The notes under the pieces were generated by a model. It saw only the letters and a list, made by a program, of their open reading frames with translations, made no database searches and was not told where the DNA came from. Positions 1 to 8,541 of a DNA stretch of 55,443 nucleotides are shown piece by piece (the first letter of the stretch is position 1; every line of letters begins with the position of its first letter). The position numbers and the translations under genes were made by a program. Source of the stretch: an uncultured Planctomycetota bacterium (GTDB lineage: Bacteria > Planctomycetota > Phycisphaerae > Phycisphaerales > UBA5793); the NCBI GenBank assembly GCA_900696685.1, contig CAADHA010000032.1, positions 1-55,443 on the forward strand, in the 5' to 3' direction.

Positions 1-8
1 CATGCTCC

Positions 9-1415
9 TCACGCGCCACGGCTGGAGCGGATGCGCTCGCCGCTGCCTCCGCCGCCGAGGAATCCCGCGTAGTTGCGCATGAGCAGGTTCGCCTCAATGC
101 GCTGCACGAAGTCCAGGCCGACGCTGACGACGATGAGCAGACCCGTCCCGCCCAGGAAACTTGACACGGTAAACGGAATGTCGAGCGCGCGAGCCACAAC
201 GGTGGGGATGACCGCGATGATTGCAAGGAAGCCGGCGCCGACGTACGTCACCCGCTCCAGCACCGTTTCAAGGTACTCCGCGGTGCGCGGGCCGGGACGC
301 AGGCCGGGGATGAACGAACCATGGTTGCGCAACTGCTCGGACATTTCCTTGGGATTGAACTGCACCGTCGTCCAGAAGTAACTGAAGAAGTAGATGAGGA
401 GGATCTCGAGGACGACGTAGGGGTAGTTGCCCATGGACATCGAGCGGCCGAGGAAGTCGGTGAAGGTGCCCCACCACTTGACTTCGCTTCCGGAACTCAC
501 GCCTGCAAGGCTGGCCAGTCCGACTGAGGGGAAGATCATCAGTGACTGCGCGAAGATGATGGGCATGACGCCGCCGTGGTTGATGCGCAGAGGGAGGAAG
601 GCTTTCTGCCCGCCGTAGACTTTTCGGCCGCGGGTGTGCTTGGCCTGCTGGATGGGAATGCGGCGCTGGGCGACGGTGATCACGATCGCCCCGGCAGTGA
701 CGGCGACGAAGGAGCAGATGAGGAAGATGACCGACAGCGGGCCGTACTTCGCGTTGCTCGTGGCGTCGAGGCTGAAGTCGCTGACGACGAGATTGACGGC
801 GGTGGGCATGCGTGCGAGGATGCCGGCGGTGATGATGAGCGAAACGCCGTTGCCCAGCCCGTACTTGTCGATCTGCTCACCCAGCCACATGAGAAACGTC
901 GTGCCCGCCACGAGCGCCAGCACGCCCTGGATGCGGAACGACCACAGCAGCGCGGGGTTGTCCGCGATTGCCGGGTAGATCATGTGCTGCGACTGCATGT
1001 AGGTGAGCCAGCCGAAGCCCTGGAGGATGCACAGGCCGATGGTGGCGTAGCGCGTCCACTCCTGTATCTTCTGGCGTCCCGTCGGGCCTTCCTTCTGGAG
1101 CTTCTTGAGCGGCTCCCAGGCGGAGGCGAGGAGTTGGAAGATGATGGCGGCGGAGATGTAGGGCATGACGCCCAGGCCGAAGATCGTGGACTGCCCGAGG
1201 TCGCCGCCGGTGAACGTGGAAATGTAGAGCGCGAGTTTGCCCGCGGGACCGGTGTCCGAGCCCTGCGTCTGGAAATACTCCGCCAGTTTCGACTGGTCCA
1301 CGCCCGACAGGGGAATCCAGAACCCCACCCGGTAGATCGCGAGCATCGCGATCGTGAAGAGCAGTTTGTTCCTCAGTTCGGGAATGCGGAAGACATTGAG
1401 GAAGGCCTGGAGCAT
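9..1415 (-). CDS. secY: Protein translocase subunit SecY
   Basis: Core channel protein of the Sec translocon in the inner membrane; with SecE and SecG it moves unfolded proteins across or into the membrane. The translation has the family's N-terminal pattern (FRIPELRNKLLFTIAML, then YRVGFWIPLSG), about ten hydrophobic segments, the conserved GLGNGVSLII and the cytosolic loop RRIPIQQAKHTRGRKVYGG, and normal length (about 468 residues). The ATG at 1415 is preferred over a TTG three codons upstream. It is the last gene of the ribosomal cluster, its usual place. Right after its stop, bases 1-8 read GGAGC then ATG on the minus strand, so another gene starts at the window edge; adk or map would be usual, but it is not visible. 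Confidence 0.97.
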   Translation of the reverse strand: MLQAFLNVFRIPELRNKLLFTIAMLAIYRVGFWIPLSGVDQSKLAEYFQTQGSDTGPAGKLALYISTFTGGDLGQSTIFGLGVMPYISAAIIFQLLASAWEPLKKLQKEGPTGRQKIQEWTRYATIGLCILQGFGWLTYMQSQHMIYPAIADNPALLWSFRIQGVLALVAGTTFLMWLGEQIDKYGLGNGVSLIITAGILARMPTAVNLVVSDFSLDATSNAKYGPLSVIFLICSFVAVTAGAIVITVAQRRIPIQQAKHTRGRKVYGGQKAFLPLRINHGGVMPIIFAQSLMIFPSVGLASLAGVSSGSEVKWWGTFTDFLGRSMSMGNYPYVVLEILLIYFFSYFWTTVQFNPKEMSEQLRNHGSFIPGLRPGPRTAEYLETVLERVTYVGAGFLAIIAVIPTVVARALDIPFTVSSFLGGTGLLIVVSVGLDFVQRIEANLLMRNYAGFLGGGGSGERIRSSRGA

Positions 1416-1508
1416 GGTGTGCAAACCGATCTGGGAATGAAGCAGAGGCGAAGATGCCGGCAGCCCCGCCTGATCGAAGGGCGTCGCCGCTCATGGTCGA
1501 TCCATCAA

Positions 1509-2003
1509 TCAGGCGGAGGTTTTTTTCGCGGTCGCCGGCCGCGTCCACGCGGCGGGCATGTACACCTCGATCGTCCCTCCGGCTTTCTCAATCTTTTCGC
1601 GCGCGGCCTGCGAGACCTTTCCGGCGGAGACCTTGAGGCGCCGGCTCAGCTCACCGCAGCCGAGCACCTTGACGGGAAGCGCTTCGTCGCGCACCAGGCC
1701 CTTGGCAATGAGGGACTGGGCGTTGACCGCCTCGCCGTCGGCGAAATGTTTCTCGAGGTCGCGCACGTTGATGACGTGGAACCGCGTGGCGAAGACCTTA
1801 TTGGAGAATCCTCGCTTGGGGATTCGCCGGAAGTAGGCGAGTTGGCCGCCCTCGCGGGCGAGTTTCTCGCTCCAGCCGCTGCGCGACTTCGCGCCCTTGT
1901 GTCCCCGCCCGGAGGTTTTGCCGAGGCCGGAGCCGCGGCCGCGACCGACGCGCTTGCGGTCCTTATGTCGTTCGACGAGGCTTGTGATCTCATGGATCAT
2001 CAT
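1509..2003 (-). CDS. rplO: 50S ribosomal protein L15
   Basis: Large-subunit protein that binds 23S rRNA late in assembly. The Gly/Arg-rich N-terminus (RKRVGRGRGSGLGKTSGRGHKG) and the C-terminal core (VKVLGCGELSRRLKVSAGKVS) are typical. Length is 164 residues, slightly above the usual 145-150. Two consecutive ATG codons (2003, 2000) can start it. It follows rpsE directly; the rpmD (L30) gene usually found between them is absent. Confidence 0.96.
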   Translation of the reverse strand: MMIHEITSLVERHKDRKRVGRGRGSGLGKTSGRGHKGAKSRSGWSEKLAREGGQLAYFRRIPKRGFSNKVFATRFHVINVRDLEKHFADGEAVNAQSLIAKGLVRDEALPVKVLGCGELSRRLKVSAGKVSQAAREKIEKAGGTIEVYMPAAWTRPATAKKTSA

Positions 2004-2083
2004 TGTGGCAACTCACTTTCGACGGGGCGGATTTCAGCAATGCGGCCCCGAAACAACTTCAGTTCTTCCGCGCGCCCGAGGCC

Positions 2084-2761
2084 TCACTCAGGCGCGGAGG
2101 CGGCGTCGGCGCCTGCGGTTTCACTCTCGCCGGCTCCGCCGCGGCGCGGTCGACGTCCTCCGCCGCGGCGCCCGCCCCGTCCGCCGCCGGCCTGCTTCTC
2201 TTCGCGCTTGGGCTCCGGCTTTCGCACGTACTCGACTTCGGGCGCGTTTGCGGTGAACTCCTCGACGTGCGTCGTCTCGATCGAAACGCCGCGCAGCGCC
2301 TCGACCTGACTCTTGGAGCGGAGTTGCTTGAGTCCCTCCAGAGTGGCCTTGACGAGGTTCTTCTTGTTCGTCGAGCCGTAGCACTTGGTCAGGCAGTCGC
2401 GCACGCCCGCGAGTTCGAGGACGGCACGGACGGTTCCGCCCGCGACGACGCCCGTGCCTGGACTGGCGGGGAGCAACCGCACCTCGCTGGCGCCGAAGCG
2501 CCCGAGGACGGAGTGAGGAATGGTGCCCTTGATCAGCCTGACGTCAATGAGGCCGCGCCGTGCGTCCTTCTCGGCCTTTTCGATCGCGGGGGGCACTTCC
2601 TTGCCCTTGGCATAACCGAAACCGACTCGGCCGCGCCGGTCTCCGACAACGACGAGCGCGCCGAAACTGAAGCGTCGGCCTCCCTTGACGGTCGCGGCCG
2701 TGCGGAACACGCCGACCGTGCTCGACTCAAAGCCCTGTGATTCGCTGGATTCGTCGATCAT
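2084..2761 (-). CDS. rpsE: 30S ribosomal protein S5 with long RGG-rich C-terminal tail
   Basis: Small-subunit protein involved in decoding accuracy and mRNA entry. The double-stranded-RNA-binding domain is seen at residues 15-80 ([30 protein letters not shown]) and the S5 C-terminal domain at about 80-165 ([14 protein letters not shown]). At 225 residues it is longer than the common 165-175. The excess is a tail after residue 170 with acidic/basic patches and an RGG-type stretch at about 192-208 followed by an Ala/Glu-rich end. Whether the tail is ordered or binds RNA is unknown. Confidence 0.96.
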   Translation of the reverse strand: MIDESSESQGFESSTVGVFRTAATVKGGRRFSFGALVVVGDRRGRVGFGYAKGKEVPPAIEKAEKDARRGLIDVRLIKGTIPHSVLGRFGASEVRLLPASPGTGVVAGGTVRAVLELAGVRDCLTKCYGSTNKKNLVKATLEGLKQLRSKSQVEALRGVSIETTHVEEFTANAPEVEYVRKPEPKREEKQAGGGRGGRRGGGRRPRRGGAGESETAGADAASAPE

Positions 2762-2821
2762 GTTCCTGTATCCGATTCTCAGTGTGCCGCCGTTGCAGGC
2801 CTGACGGGTGCGGTTGAATGT

Positions 2822-3184
2822 TCAGAACTGGAGTCCGCCTTCGCGCGCGGCGTCGGCCATCGCCTTGACTCGGCCGTGATAACGAAGCCCGTTGCGGTCG
2901 AACTGGACCCGGGTGACGCCGGCCTCGACGGCACGCCGGGCGAGCAACTTGCCGACTTCCGAAGCGGCCGCGCGGTTGCATCGAGACTGGCCCGCGAAGT
3001 CGGCGTCGCGCGAACTCGCGGCCGCGAGCGTCCGCCCCGCGACGTCGTCGATCACTTGCGCGTAGATGTACTTGAGCGAGCGATAGATGGACAGGCGCGG
3101 ACGCTGCGGCGTGCCGAAGATCCGGCGGCGCAGACCCCGCTTGCGGCGCGTCCGACGAAGCACTCTCTCTGATGTTCGACTCAT
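2822..3184 (-). CDS. rplR: 50S ribosomal protein L18
   Basis: 5S rRNA-binding protein of the central protuberance. The pattern [18 protein letters not shown], the [13 protein letters not shown] helix and the end [28 protein letters not shown] are diagnostic. Length 120 residues is normal, and its place between rplF and rpsE is canonical. Confidence 0.97.
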   Translation of the reverse strand: MSRTSERVLRRTRRKRGLRRRIFGTPQRPRLSIYRSLKYIYAQVIDDVAGRTLAAASSRDADFAGQSRCNRAAASEVGKLLARRAVEAGVTRVQFDRNGLRYHGRVKAMADAAREGGLQF

Positions 3185-3239
3185 GTCCCATTCCTCCCGG
3201 GCCGCGGCCCGAGTCAGTCTTCTTCACGGCGCCGAGGCC

Positions 3240-3794
3240 TCAGCGGCCGACGACCGTCTTGCCTTCCTTGCGGATAATCTGTTCGTTGGCGTACTTCACT
3301 CCCTTGCCGTTGTAAGGCTCGGGCTTGCGCTGAGCACGAATCGTGGCGGCGAACTGTCCCACGACCTGCTTGTCGGCCGAGGAGAGCGTGATGAACTGCC
3401 TCTCGACCGCGACCTTGACGCCGGGCGGAACGGGCAACTCGACGGGCTTCGAGTAGCCGAGGTTCATCACCAGCTTGTTGCCCTGGAGCGAGGCGTTCCA
3501 GCCTACGCCGACGACTTCAAGTTTCTTCTCGTAACCTTTCGTCACGCCGCTGACCATGTTCTGGATGAGCGATCGCGTGGTGCCCCAATAGGCGTTGCAC
3601 GCCTGGTCCTCCGCCCTCGACTCGGGAAGAGTGCAGACGATCTCGCGCTTCTCGGCATTCCACCGGACCTCGATCTCCGGCCGATGCGTGAACTGGAGTT
3701 TGTTGGCGCCCTTCTCGATGGCGACGTGGCGATCGCTGATGGCGACGTTCACGCCGGCGGGCACGGCAACAGGTTTCTTTCCGACTCGAGACAT
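3240..3794 (-). CDS. rplF: 50S ribosomal protein L6
   Basis: 23S rRNA-binding protein near the factor-binding site. It starts MSRVGKKPVAVPAGV, the standard L6 beginning, so the ATG at 3794 is chosen although the frame stays open another 26 codons upstream into rpsH. It ends with EPYNGKGVKYANEQIIRKEGK, the family C-terminal signature. 184 residues, normal length. Confidence 0.97.
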   Translation of the reverse strand: MSRVGKKPVAVPAGVNVAISDRHVAIEKGANKLQFTHRPEIEVRWNAEKREIVCTLPESRAEDQACNAYWGTTRSLIQNMVSGVTKGYEKKLEVVGVGWNASLQGNKLVMNLGYSKPVELPVPPGVKVAVERQFITLSSADKQVVGQFAATIRAQRKPEPYNGKGVKYANEQIIRKEGKTVVGR

Positions 3795-3823
3795 GACGCT
3801 TGCTCCTGCGAGGTCTGCGGCGG

Positions 3824-4222
3824 TCAATCGACCGTGGCCAGCAACTCGCCCCCGACCTTGAATTCGCGGCACTTGCGATCACTGAGCACGCCCCGGCTGG
3901 TGGAGACGATGGCAATGCCCAGCCCATCGAGGGGCCGCTTGAGACTCTGGACACCGGTGTAGACGCGCTTTCCAGGCTTGCTCTCCCGCCGGAGCGTGTG
4001 CAGGACGGTCTCCCCCCTCGGGCCGTACTTGAGGTGGACGCGGATCAGTCCGCCGAGGCCGTTGTCGATCACGTCGTATCCCGCGATGTAGCCTTCATCG
4101 CGCAGGACGTCGCAGACGCCTCTGCAGACGCGGCTGTTCACGCAGTTGACCGTGGTCGCGCGGTTCTGCAGCGCGTTGCGGATGCGGGTGAGCATGTCGG
4201 AAATCGGGTCGTTGAATGACAT
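3824..4222 (-). CDS. rpsH: 30S ribosomal protein S8
   Basis: 16S rRNA central-domain binder; in E. coli S8 also represses its own operon. It starts MSFNDPISDMLTRIRNA and has the C-terminal motif GLGIAIVSTSRGVLSDRKCR with the family STSRGVLSD variant. 132 residues, normal length. Confidence 0.97.
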   Translation of the reverse strand: MSFNDPISDMLTRIRNALQNRATTVNCVNSRVCRGVCDVLRDEGYIAGYDVIDNGLGGLIRVHLKYGPRGETVLHTLRRESKPGKRVYTGVQSLKRPLDGLGIAIVSTSRGVLSDRKCREFKVGGELLATVD

Positions 4223-4305
4223 CAGTCAAACCCTCGTCTTCGTTCCTGTGAGGCGGCCGGCCCGGCGTGGTTGCAAGGCAGGGAGGCGCGCCTGTTCATG
4301 GCGTT

Positions 4306-4491
4306 CTACCAACTCGACTTTCGCATTCCGGGAATCAGCCCCTGGTGGGCGAGTTCGCGCAGCATGATGCGGCTGATGCGGAACTTTCGGTAAACGCCCC
4401 GGGCGCGGCCGGTGATCTCGCACCGACGCACCTTGCGCGTCGAGAACTTCGGCGGTCTCTTCATACGGGCCATCTGTGCCTTTGTCGCCAT
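4306..4491 (-). CDS. rpsN: 30S ribosomal protein S14, short form lacking the zinc ligands
   Basis: Small-subunit head protein. Length (61 residues) and layout match the short, zinc-type S14, with the conserved [14 protein letters not shown] and [10 protein letters not shown], then [17 protein letters not shown]. Of the four cysteines that bind zinc in this form only Cys24 remains; positions 27, 40 and 43 are Thr, Ser and Met. The protein thus keeps the short architecture but cannot form the usual Cys4 zinc site. The start is fixed by the canonical [10 protein letters not shown]. Confidence 0.95.
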   Translation of the reverse strand: MATKAQMARMKRPPKFSTRKVRRCEITGRARGVYRKFRISRIMLRELAHQGLIPGMRKSSW

Positions 4492-4538
4492 CGGGTCTTT
4501 CCTTCGCGGCCGGGCCGCGCCTGATCGTGTACCTGTCC

Positions 4539-5132
4539 TTACGAGTCCGCCCGCTTGAAGGGCCAGCCGAGTTCCGCGAGCACGAAGCGGCTGATCTCGG
4601 GGTTCGAGTTGCGGAAGGAGATGTTGATGTGCATGCCGTGCGAGTGCGTCACCTTGCCCATGTCAATCTCGGGAAAGACGGCCTGCTCGCTGAATCCGAA
4701 CGAGTAGTTCCCTTGCTTGTCGAAGGAGGAGTCCTTGAGGCCGCGGAAGTCCTTCACGCGCGGAATGGCGAGGTGGATGATGCGCTGGAGCAGGCTCCAC
4801 ATGCGGTCGCGCCTCACGGTGACCATTGCAGCCGAAGTCGCCCCCTCGCGCACCTTGAAGTTCGCCACCGACTTCTTCGCGGTCAGGAGCACGGGCTTCT
4901 GCCCCGTGATGGTCGAGAGGGTGCCGACGATCGTGTCGCGGACCTCGGGCTTGAGTTTGTTGTTCTCGAGCTGCTTGCCCATGCCGGTGTTGACGACGAC
5001 CTTCTCGAGGCGCGGAAGCGCCATCGGGTTGGCGATGCCGAACTTCTCCTTGACCTTGGGGAGAACTTCCTTCTCGAACTTCTCCTGAAGGGCGGTCCGG
5101 GCTCGGGTTGGCGTGGTTGCGGTTGCTGTCAT
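4539..5132 (-). CDS. rplE: 50S ribosomal protein L5
   Basis: 5S rRNA-binding protein of the central protuberance. Motifs: [49 protein letters not shown] and [17 protein letters not shown]. 197 residues; the N-terminal Thr/Ala-rich extension of about 14 residues is longer than usual. Confidence 0.97.
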   Translation of the reverse strand: MTATATTPTRARTALQEKFEKEVLPKVKEKFGIANPMALPRLEKVVVNTGMGKQLENNKLKPEVRDTIVGTLSTITGQKPVLLTAKKSVANFKVREGATSAAMVTVRRDRMWSLLQRIIHLAIPRVKDFRGLKDSSFDKQGNYSFGFSEQAVFPEIDMGKVTHSHGMHINISFRNSNPEISRFVLAELGWPFKRADS

Positions 5133-5179
5133 GGTCGTTCATCCAGTCGAATGGGTCGGTCGCGGACACCGTGCCTGGG

Positions 5180-5686
5180 TCAGGTCTTCCTTCCGGTGCC
5201 GGTCTTCTTGGTGCTGCTGGCGGCCTTGCGGCCGGCGGCCTTTCCGCTCCCGGCCCTGGCGGCGCCCTTCTTCGCGCCCGCGCGGGCGCGGGTGTGCTTC
5301 TTCTTCGGTGAGGTTCTCCTGGCGTGAGCGGTCCGGGCGCCTGCGGCGCCGTGCGCCTCGCGCGGGCCGTGACCCGGTCCGAGTTCCCCGCCGCCGCGCG
5401 CCGCGACGCGCACCTTCGATCCGTCGTCCTTCACAAGAAAGCGGACGCGCGTCGCCCGGCCGTCCACGACGGGACTGACGTTGGAGAGGTGAATGGGCAT
5501 CTCGCGCGTGATGACGCCGCCCTGCGGATTGGTCTGCGAAGGCTTGAGGTGCTTGATGCGGGTGTTGAGGCCCTGCACGATCACCGCACTGCGCTTGGGA
5601 ATCACTTTGAGCACGGTGCCGGTGCGGCCGCGGTCGGACCCGGCCGTCACCATCACGGTGTCACCCTTTCGGACATGAGCGGGCAT
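5180..5686 (-). CDS. rplX: 50S ribosomal protein L24 with long basic tail
   Basis: Assembly-initiating large-subunit protein. The KOW motif region (KGDTVMVTAGSDRGRTGTVLKV) and the HLKPSQTNPQGGVITREMPIHLSNV stretch, interrupted here only for quoting length, define L24 up to about residue 97. It then continues for about 70 residues rich in Ala, Gly, Arg and Lys (for example SPKKKHTRARAGAKK), making 168 residues instead of about 105. The tail resembles histone H1-like low-complexity sequence. Its stop lies 2 nt from rplN upstream and the frame is intact, so it is not a read-through artefact. Confidence 0.95.
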   Translation of the reverse strand: MPAHVRKGDTVMVTAGSDRGRTGTVLKVIPKRSAVIVQGLNTRIKHLKPSQTNPQGGVITREMPIHLSNVSPVVDGRATRVRFLVKDDGSKVRVAARGGGELGPGHGPREAHGAAGARTAHARRTSPKKKHTRARAGAKKGAARAGSGKAAGRKAASSTKKTGTGRKT

Positions 5687-5688
5687 GG

Positions 5689-6075
5689 TCAGAGCACCTC
5701 CGTGGCGAGCGAGACAATTTTGAGGTAGTTCTTCTCGCGGAGTTCGCGGGCAACGGCGCCGAAGATGCGCGTGCCCTTGGGATTGCCGTCGTCGTTGATG
5801 AGGACGACGGCGGAGTTGTCAAAGCGGATGACCGAACCATCTGGCCGGCGCGTGGGATAGGCGGTGCGGACGACGACGGCCTTCACCTTGTCGCCGGCCT
5901 TCACGTCGCCGCCGGGCAGCGCCTTCTTGACGGCGCAGATGACGCGGTCGCCCACCCCCGCGGTGCGGCGGGTGAAACGGCCTTTGGCCGTCGATCCACC
6001 GAGCACGCGGATGATGTAGGCGATCTTGGCGCCGGTGTTGTCCGCGACTTCGACTCGTGCTTCTTGCTGGAGCAT
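5689..6075 (-). CDS. rplN: 50S ribosomal protein L14
   Basis: Large-subunit protein at the subunit interface. Signatures: [20 protein letters not shown], the basic [15 protein letters not shown] and [22 protein letters not shown]. 128 residues, slightly above the usual 122 because of a short N-terminal MLQQEAR start and small insertions. It sits in the canonical place between rpsQ and rplX. Confidence 0.97.
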   Translation of the reverse strand: MLQQEARVEVADNTGAKIAYIIRVLGGSTAKGRFTRRTAGVGDRVICAVKKALPGGDVKAGDKVKAVVVRTAYPTRRPDGSVIRFDNSAVVLINDDGNPKGTRIFGAVARELREKNYLKIVSLATEVL

Positions 6076-6136
6076 GACTTGATCCGTTCCGTCTCAAACC
6101 GCCGGTCCGTGGACCGCACGGCAACCTCGAGCGCCG

Positions 6137-6454
6137 TTACTGGGCGAGGGCCTGACCCTCATCGTGCAGCCGAACCTCCGCCACCGCCGAGGCGACCACC
6201 CGCACGACCTTCCAGCGCTTGGTCTTGCTCATCGGACGGCAGGGCATGATCTCCACGCGGTCCCCCAATGCGCTGACGTTGGCCTCATCGTGTACCGTGC
6301 GGTAGGCGCGGCGGCGGATGATCTTTCCGTACTTCGGATGGCGCACCTGGAACTCGATGCAGACACGGCGCGTCTTGTCGGTCGAGGCGCGGTCGACGAT
6401 CCCCTCTTCGAGAGGACGGACGCGCCGGCGCGGGATGGCGACTTTCGTACTCAT
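6137..6454 (-). CDS. rpsQ: 30S ribosomal protein S17
   Basis: 16S rRNA 5'-domain binder. It contains the OB-fold pattern GIVDRASTDKTRRVCIEF, the HPKYGKIIRRR stretch and the MPCRPMSKTKRWKVVRVV motif (S17 usually has E-x-RP-S-KTK-R). 105 residues. Its ATG overlaps the TGA of rpmC, implying translational coupling. Confidence 0.96.
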   Translation of the reverse strand: MSTKVAIPRRRVRPLEEGIVDRASTDKTRRVCIEFQVRHPKYGKIIRRRAYRTVHDEANVSALGDRVEIMPCRPMSKTKRWKVVRVVASAVAEVRLHDEGQALAQ

Positions 6455-6657
6455 GCCTGGGACTGCCTTTCGATCTCGCGGCGACGACGCTCGGTCAACA
6501 GGCGAGCCACGTCGCGGCGCACCTTGCCGAACTGGGAAGAATCCTCGATTTTCTCGGTGACGGCCTGCGTGCGCAGGTCGAAGAGGTGGCGGCGCAGGCG
6601 GACGACCTCCTCCTTCACTTCCTCATCGCTCAACTTGTGTGCTTCCTTGGCCTTCAT
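6451..6657 (-). CDS. rpmC: 50S ribosomal protein L29
   Basis: Small helical large-subunit protein at the exit-tunnel rim. It begins MKAKEAHKLSDEEVKEEV and has the family HLFDLRTQAV and KVRRDVARLLTERRRRE motifs. 68 residues. It overlaps rpsQ by 4 nt. Confidence 0.96.
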   Translation of the reverse strand: MKAKEAHKLSDEEVKEEVVRLRRHLFDLRTQAVTEKIEDSSQFGKVRRDVARLLTERRRREIERQSQA

Positions 6658-6711
6658 GTGTTCATTCCATGTGTTCGGGCGGTCCAGGCCGCTCCGGGGT
6701 TCGTCGGTTCG

Positions 6712-7131
6712 TCAGACCGTCAGGCGCCTCGCGATCATGCGGCAGCGGACGGGCATCTTCATGGCGACGCGGGCGAGGGCGCCCTGCGCTGCTTCGTGGG
6801 GCACGCCGGCGATCTCGATGAGCACCGTGCCCGGCTTGACGCGCGCGGCCCAGTACTCCGTTTCCGCCTTGCCCTTGCCCATGCGCGTCTCGATGGGCTT
6901 CTTCGAGATCGGCTTGTCAGGGAAGACGCGAATGAAGACCTTGCCCTCGCGCTGGAGGAAGTGGGAGCAGGCGACGCGGCCCGCTTCGAGTTGCCGGGCG
7001 CTGACCCAGGCGTGTTCGAGGGACTGAAGCCCGAAGTCGCCGTAGGCCACGTAGTTGCCGGCCGTCGCGTTGCCGCGCAGCCGCCCGCGCTGCTGCTTGC
7101 GGAACTTGGTTCTCTTGGGCATCCGGGGCAT
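6712..7131 (-). CDS. rplP: 50S ribosomal protein L16
   Basis: Large-subunit protein organising the A-site region. Signatures: MPKRTKFRKQQRGRLRGNA, LEAGRVACSHFLQREGKVFIR and the MGKGKAETEYWAARVKPGTV stretch. 139 residues. ATG codons at 7131 and 7122 are both possible; the second gives the classical MPKR start. Confidence 0.97.
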   Translation of the reverse strand: MPRMPKRTKFRKQQRGRLRGNATAGNYVAYGDFGLQSLEHAWVSARQLEAGRVACSHFLQREGKVFIRVFPDKPISKKPIETRMGKGKAETEYWAARVKPGTVLIEIAGVPHEAAQGALARVAMKMPVRCRMIARRLTV

Positions 7132-7203
7132 CGGGGTTCATCCTTCCATTCGTCTCGTCGCGCGGGGCGCATGCCCGACGCGCATCGTCACTTTTCAATT
7201 CAA

Positions 7204-7902
7204 TCAGCGTCGCCCGCGCGCGCGGGCCCTTCCGCCCGCGGCCGTCGATTCCGCCTCTTCCGTTGCTTCGTAGAGTCCCTTGTAGACCCACACTTTCACG
7301 CCGATCGTCCCCGACTTGGTGAAACTCGGCGCGAAGCCGTAATCCACATTGGCCTGGAGCGTCTGAAGGGGAATGGAACCGAGGCTTACGGTGAGCGTGC
7401 GGCTCATTTCGGCGCCTCCGAGGCGTCCTGAGACCGTGATCTTGACGCCCTTGGCTCCGGCCTGCATCGCCCCCTCGGCCCTCATCTTGAGAATGCGGCG
7501 GAAACTGGCACGCTTCTTCAATTGCTCGGCAATCCCCTCAGCGATCAGCTTGGCGTTCGTATCGGGGCTCTTGATCTCGACGATCTTGATCGAGACCTGC
7601 CGGCCGGTCATGGTCTGAAGATCCTGCTGGAGTTTCTCGACCTCGGCGCCGCGCGGCCCGATGACCAGCCCGGGGCGAGCCGTCTTGAGGACGATCGAGA
7701 GTTCCTGCCGCGTCCGCTCGATGTGAATCTCCGAGACGGCGGCGAAGGGGGGCGTGCGGTTGAGGCGCTTGTCCACGTATTCGCGGATGCGGTAGTCCTC
7801 GACGAGCAGCTCGCCGTAGAGCGCCTTGGGCGCATACCAGCGGCTTCGATGCGGCTCGGTGATGCCGACGCGGAATCCGAGAGGATGACACTTCTGTCCC
7901 AT
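7204..7902 (-). CDS. rpsC: 30S ribosomal protein S3
   Basis: mRNA-entry-channel protein. It starts MGQKCHPLGFRVGI, has the KH domain with GLVIGPRGAEVEKLQQDL, and the C-terminal domain with GAKGVKITVSGRLGGAEMSR and GTIGVKVWVYKG. 232 residues with a short basic end. Canonical place after rplV. Confidence 0.97.
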   Translation of the reverse strand: MGQKCHPLGFRVGITEPHRSRWYAPKALYGELLVEDYRIREYVDKRLNRTPPFAAVSEIHIERTRQELSIVLKTARPGLVIGPRGAEVEKLQQDLQTMTGRQVSIKIVEIKSPDTNAKLIAEGIAEQLKKRASFRRILKMRAEGAMQAGAKGVKITVSGRLGGAEMSRTLTVSLGSIPLQTLQANVDYGFAPSFTKSGTIGVKVWVYKGLYEATEEAESTAAGGRARARGRR

Positions 7903-7982
7903 GGTTGACTCAGTCCGTTTCGGGGCAGTTCGCCCCGCGTCTCATTGGGCCGGCCGGCGCGGTGCGCCGGAGCGGCGGTTTG

Positions 7983-8516
7983 CTACGCCTCCGCCACTGC
8001 CACGCGCACGTGGCTGGTTCGTTTCATGATGGGGTGCGCCCGCCCGCGGTCCTTGGGCTGGAAGCGCTTCATCGTCGGTCCCGCGTCCACCCGCGACTCG
8101 CAGACGACCAGGCGCGTGACATCGGCGTCGTTGTCTGCAGCCGACGCGATCGCCGACTCAAGGGCCTTTCGCACGAAGATCGCCGCTCGCTTGCGGCTGA
8201 ACTTGAGCATCGTCAGGGCGGTGTCGATGTCGCGCCCCCGGATGAGGTCGGAGAGCAACCGGACCTTTCGCGGGGAGATGCGAGCCCACTTGTGCGTGCC
8301 GTCAAAGTCCGCGATCTCGCCCACGCCGACATTCAATGCGGCGGCGAGCGCGCGGATGTCCTCGCGGCGGGGCGCGGGCTTGAAGTTGCCCTTCGTCCAG
8401 TTGCGGACGGCGGAGAGCGCGTTGATCCCCGGCCGGCGAAGCACCGACGCGAGTTGGGAGTCGCCGGCCCCCGAGGCCTTCACTCTCTCCCGGAATCGTT
8501 GTGCGTTGAGAATCAT
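7983..8516 (-). CDS. rplV: 50S ribosomal protein L22 fused to an XRE-like HTH N-terminus
   Basis: Exit-tunnel protein. Residues about 74-177 are ordinary L22 (HKWARISPRKVRLLSDLIRG, the SAIASAADN helix, GPTMKRFQPKDRGRAHPI, KRTSHVRVAV). In front lie about 72 extra residues in the same frame. Their pattern is that of a Cro/cI-type helix-turn-helix: QLASVL, then AVRNWTKGNFKPAPRREDI, then RALAAALNVGVGEIADF, matching the usual helix spacing and the G-x-x-x-P and LA-x-x-L-x-V-x-x-x-E-I positions. The frame is intact, and the N-terminal ATG at 8516 has rpsS ending 25 nt upstream, so the extension is genuine coding sequence. DNA or rRNA binding by it is inference. Confidence 0.94.
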   Translation of the reverse strand: MILNAQRFRERVKASGAGDSQLASVLRRPGINALSAVRNWTKGNFKPAPRREDIRALAAALNVGVGEIADFDGTHKWARISPRKVRLLSDLIRGRDIDTALTMLKFSRKRAAIFVRKALESAIASAADNDADVTRLVVCESRVDAGPTMKRFQPKDRGRAHPIMKRTSHVRVAVAEA

Positions 8517-8541
8517 GTGGTCCCAGCCTCTGCGCTCGGTC

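Noticed and set aside
576..2309. 577-codon open frame on the plus strand
   Set aside because: Antisense to secY, rplO and rpsE; residue makeup is the mirror of those genes and no domain is recognisable.
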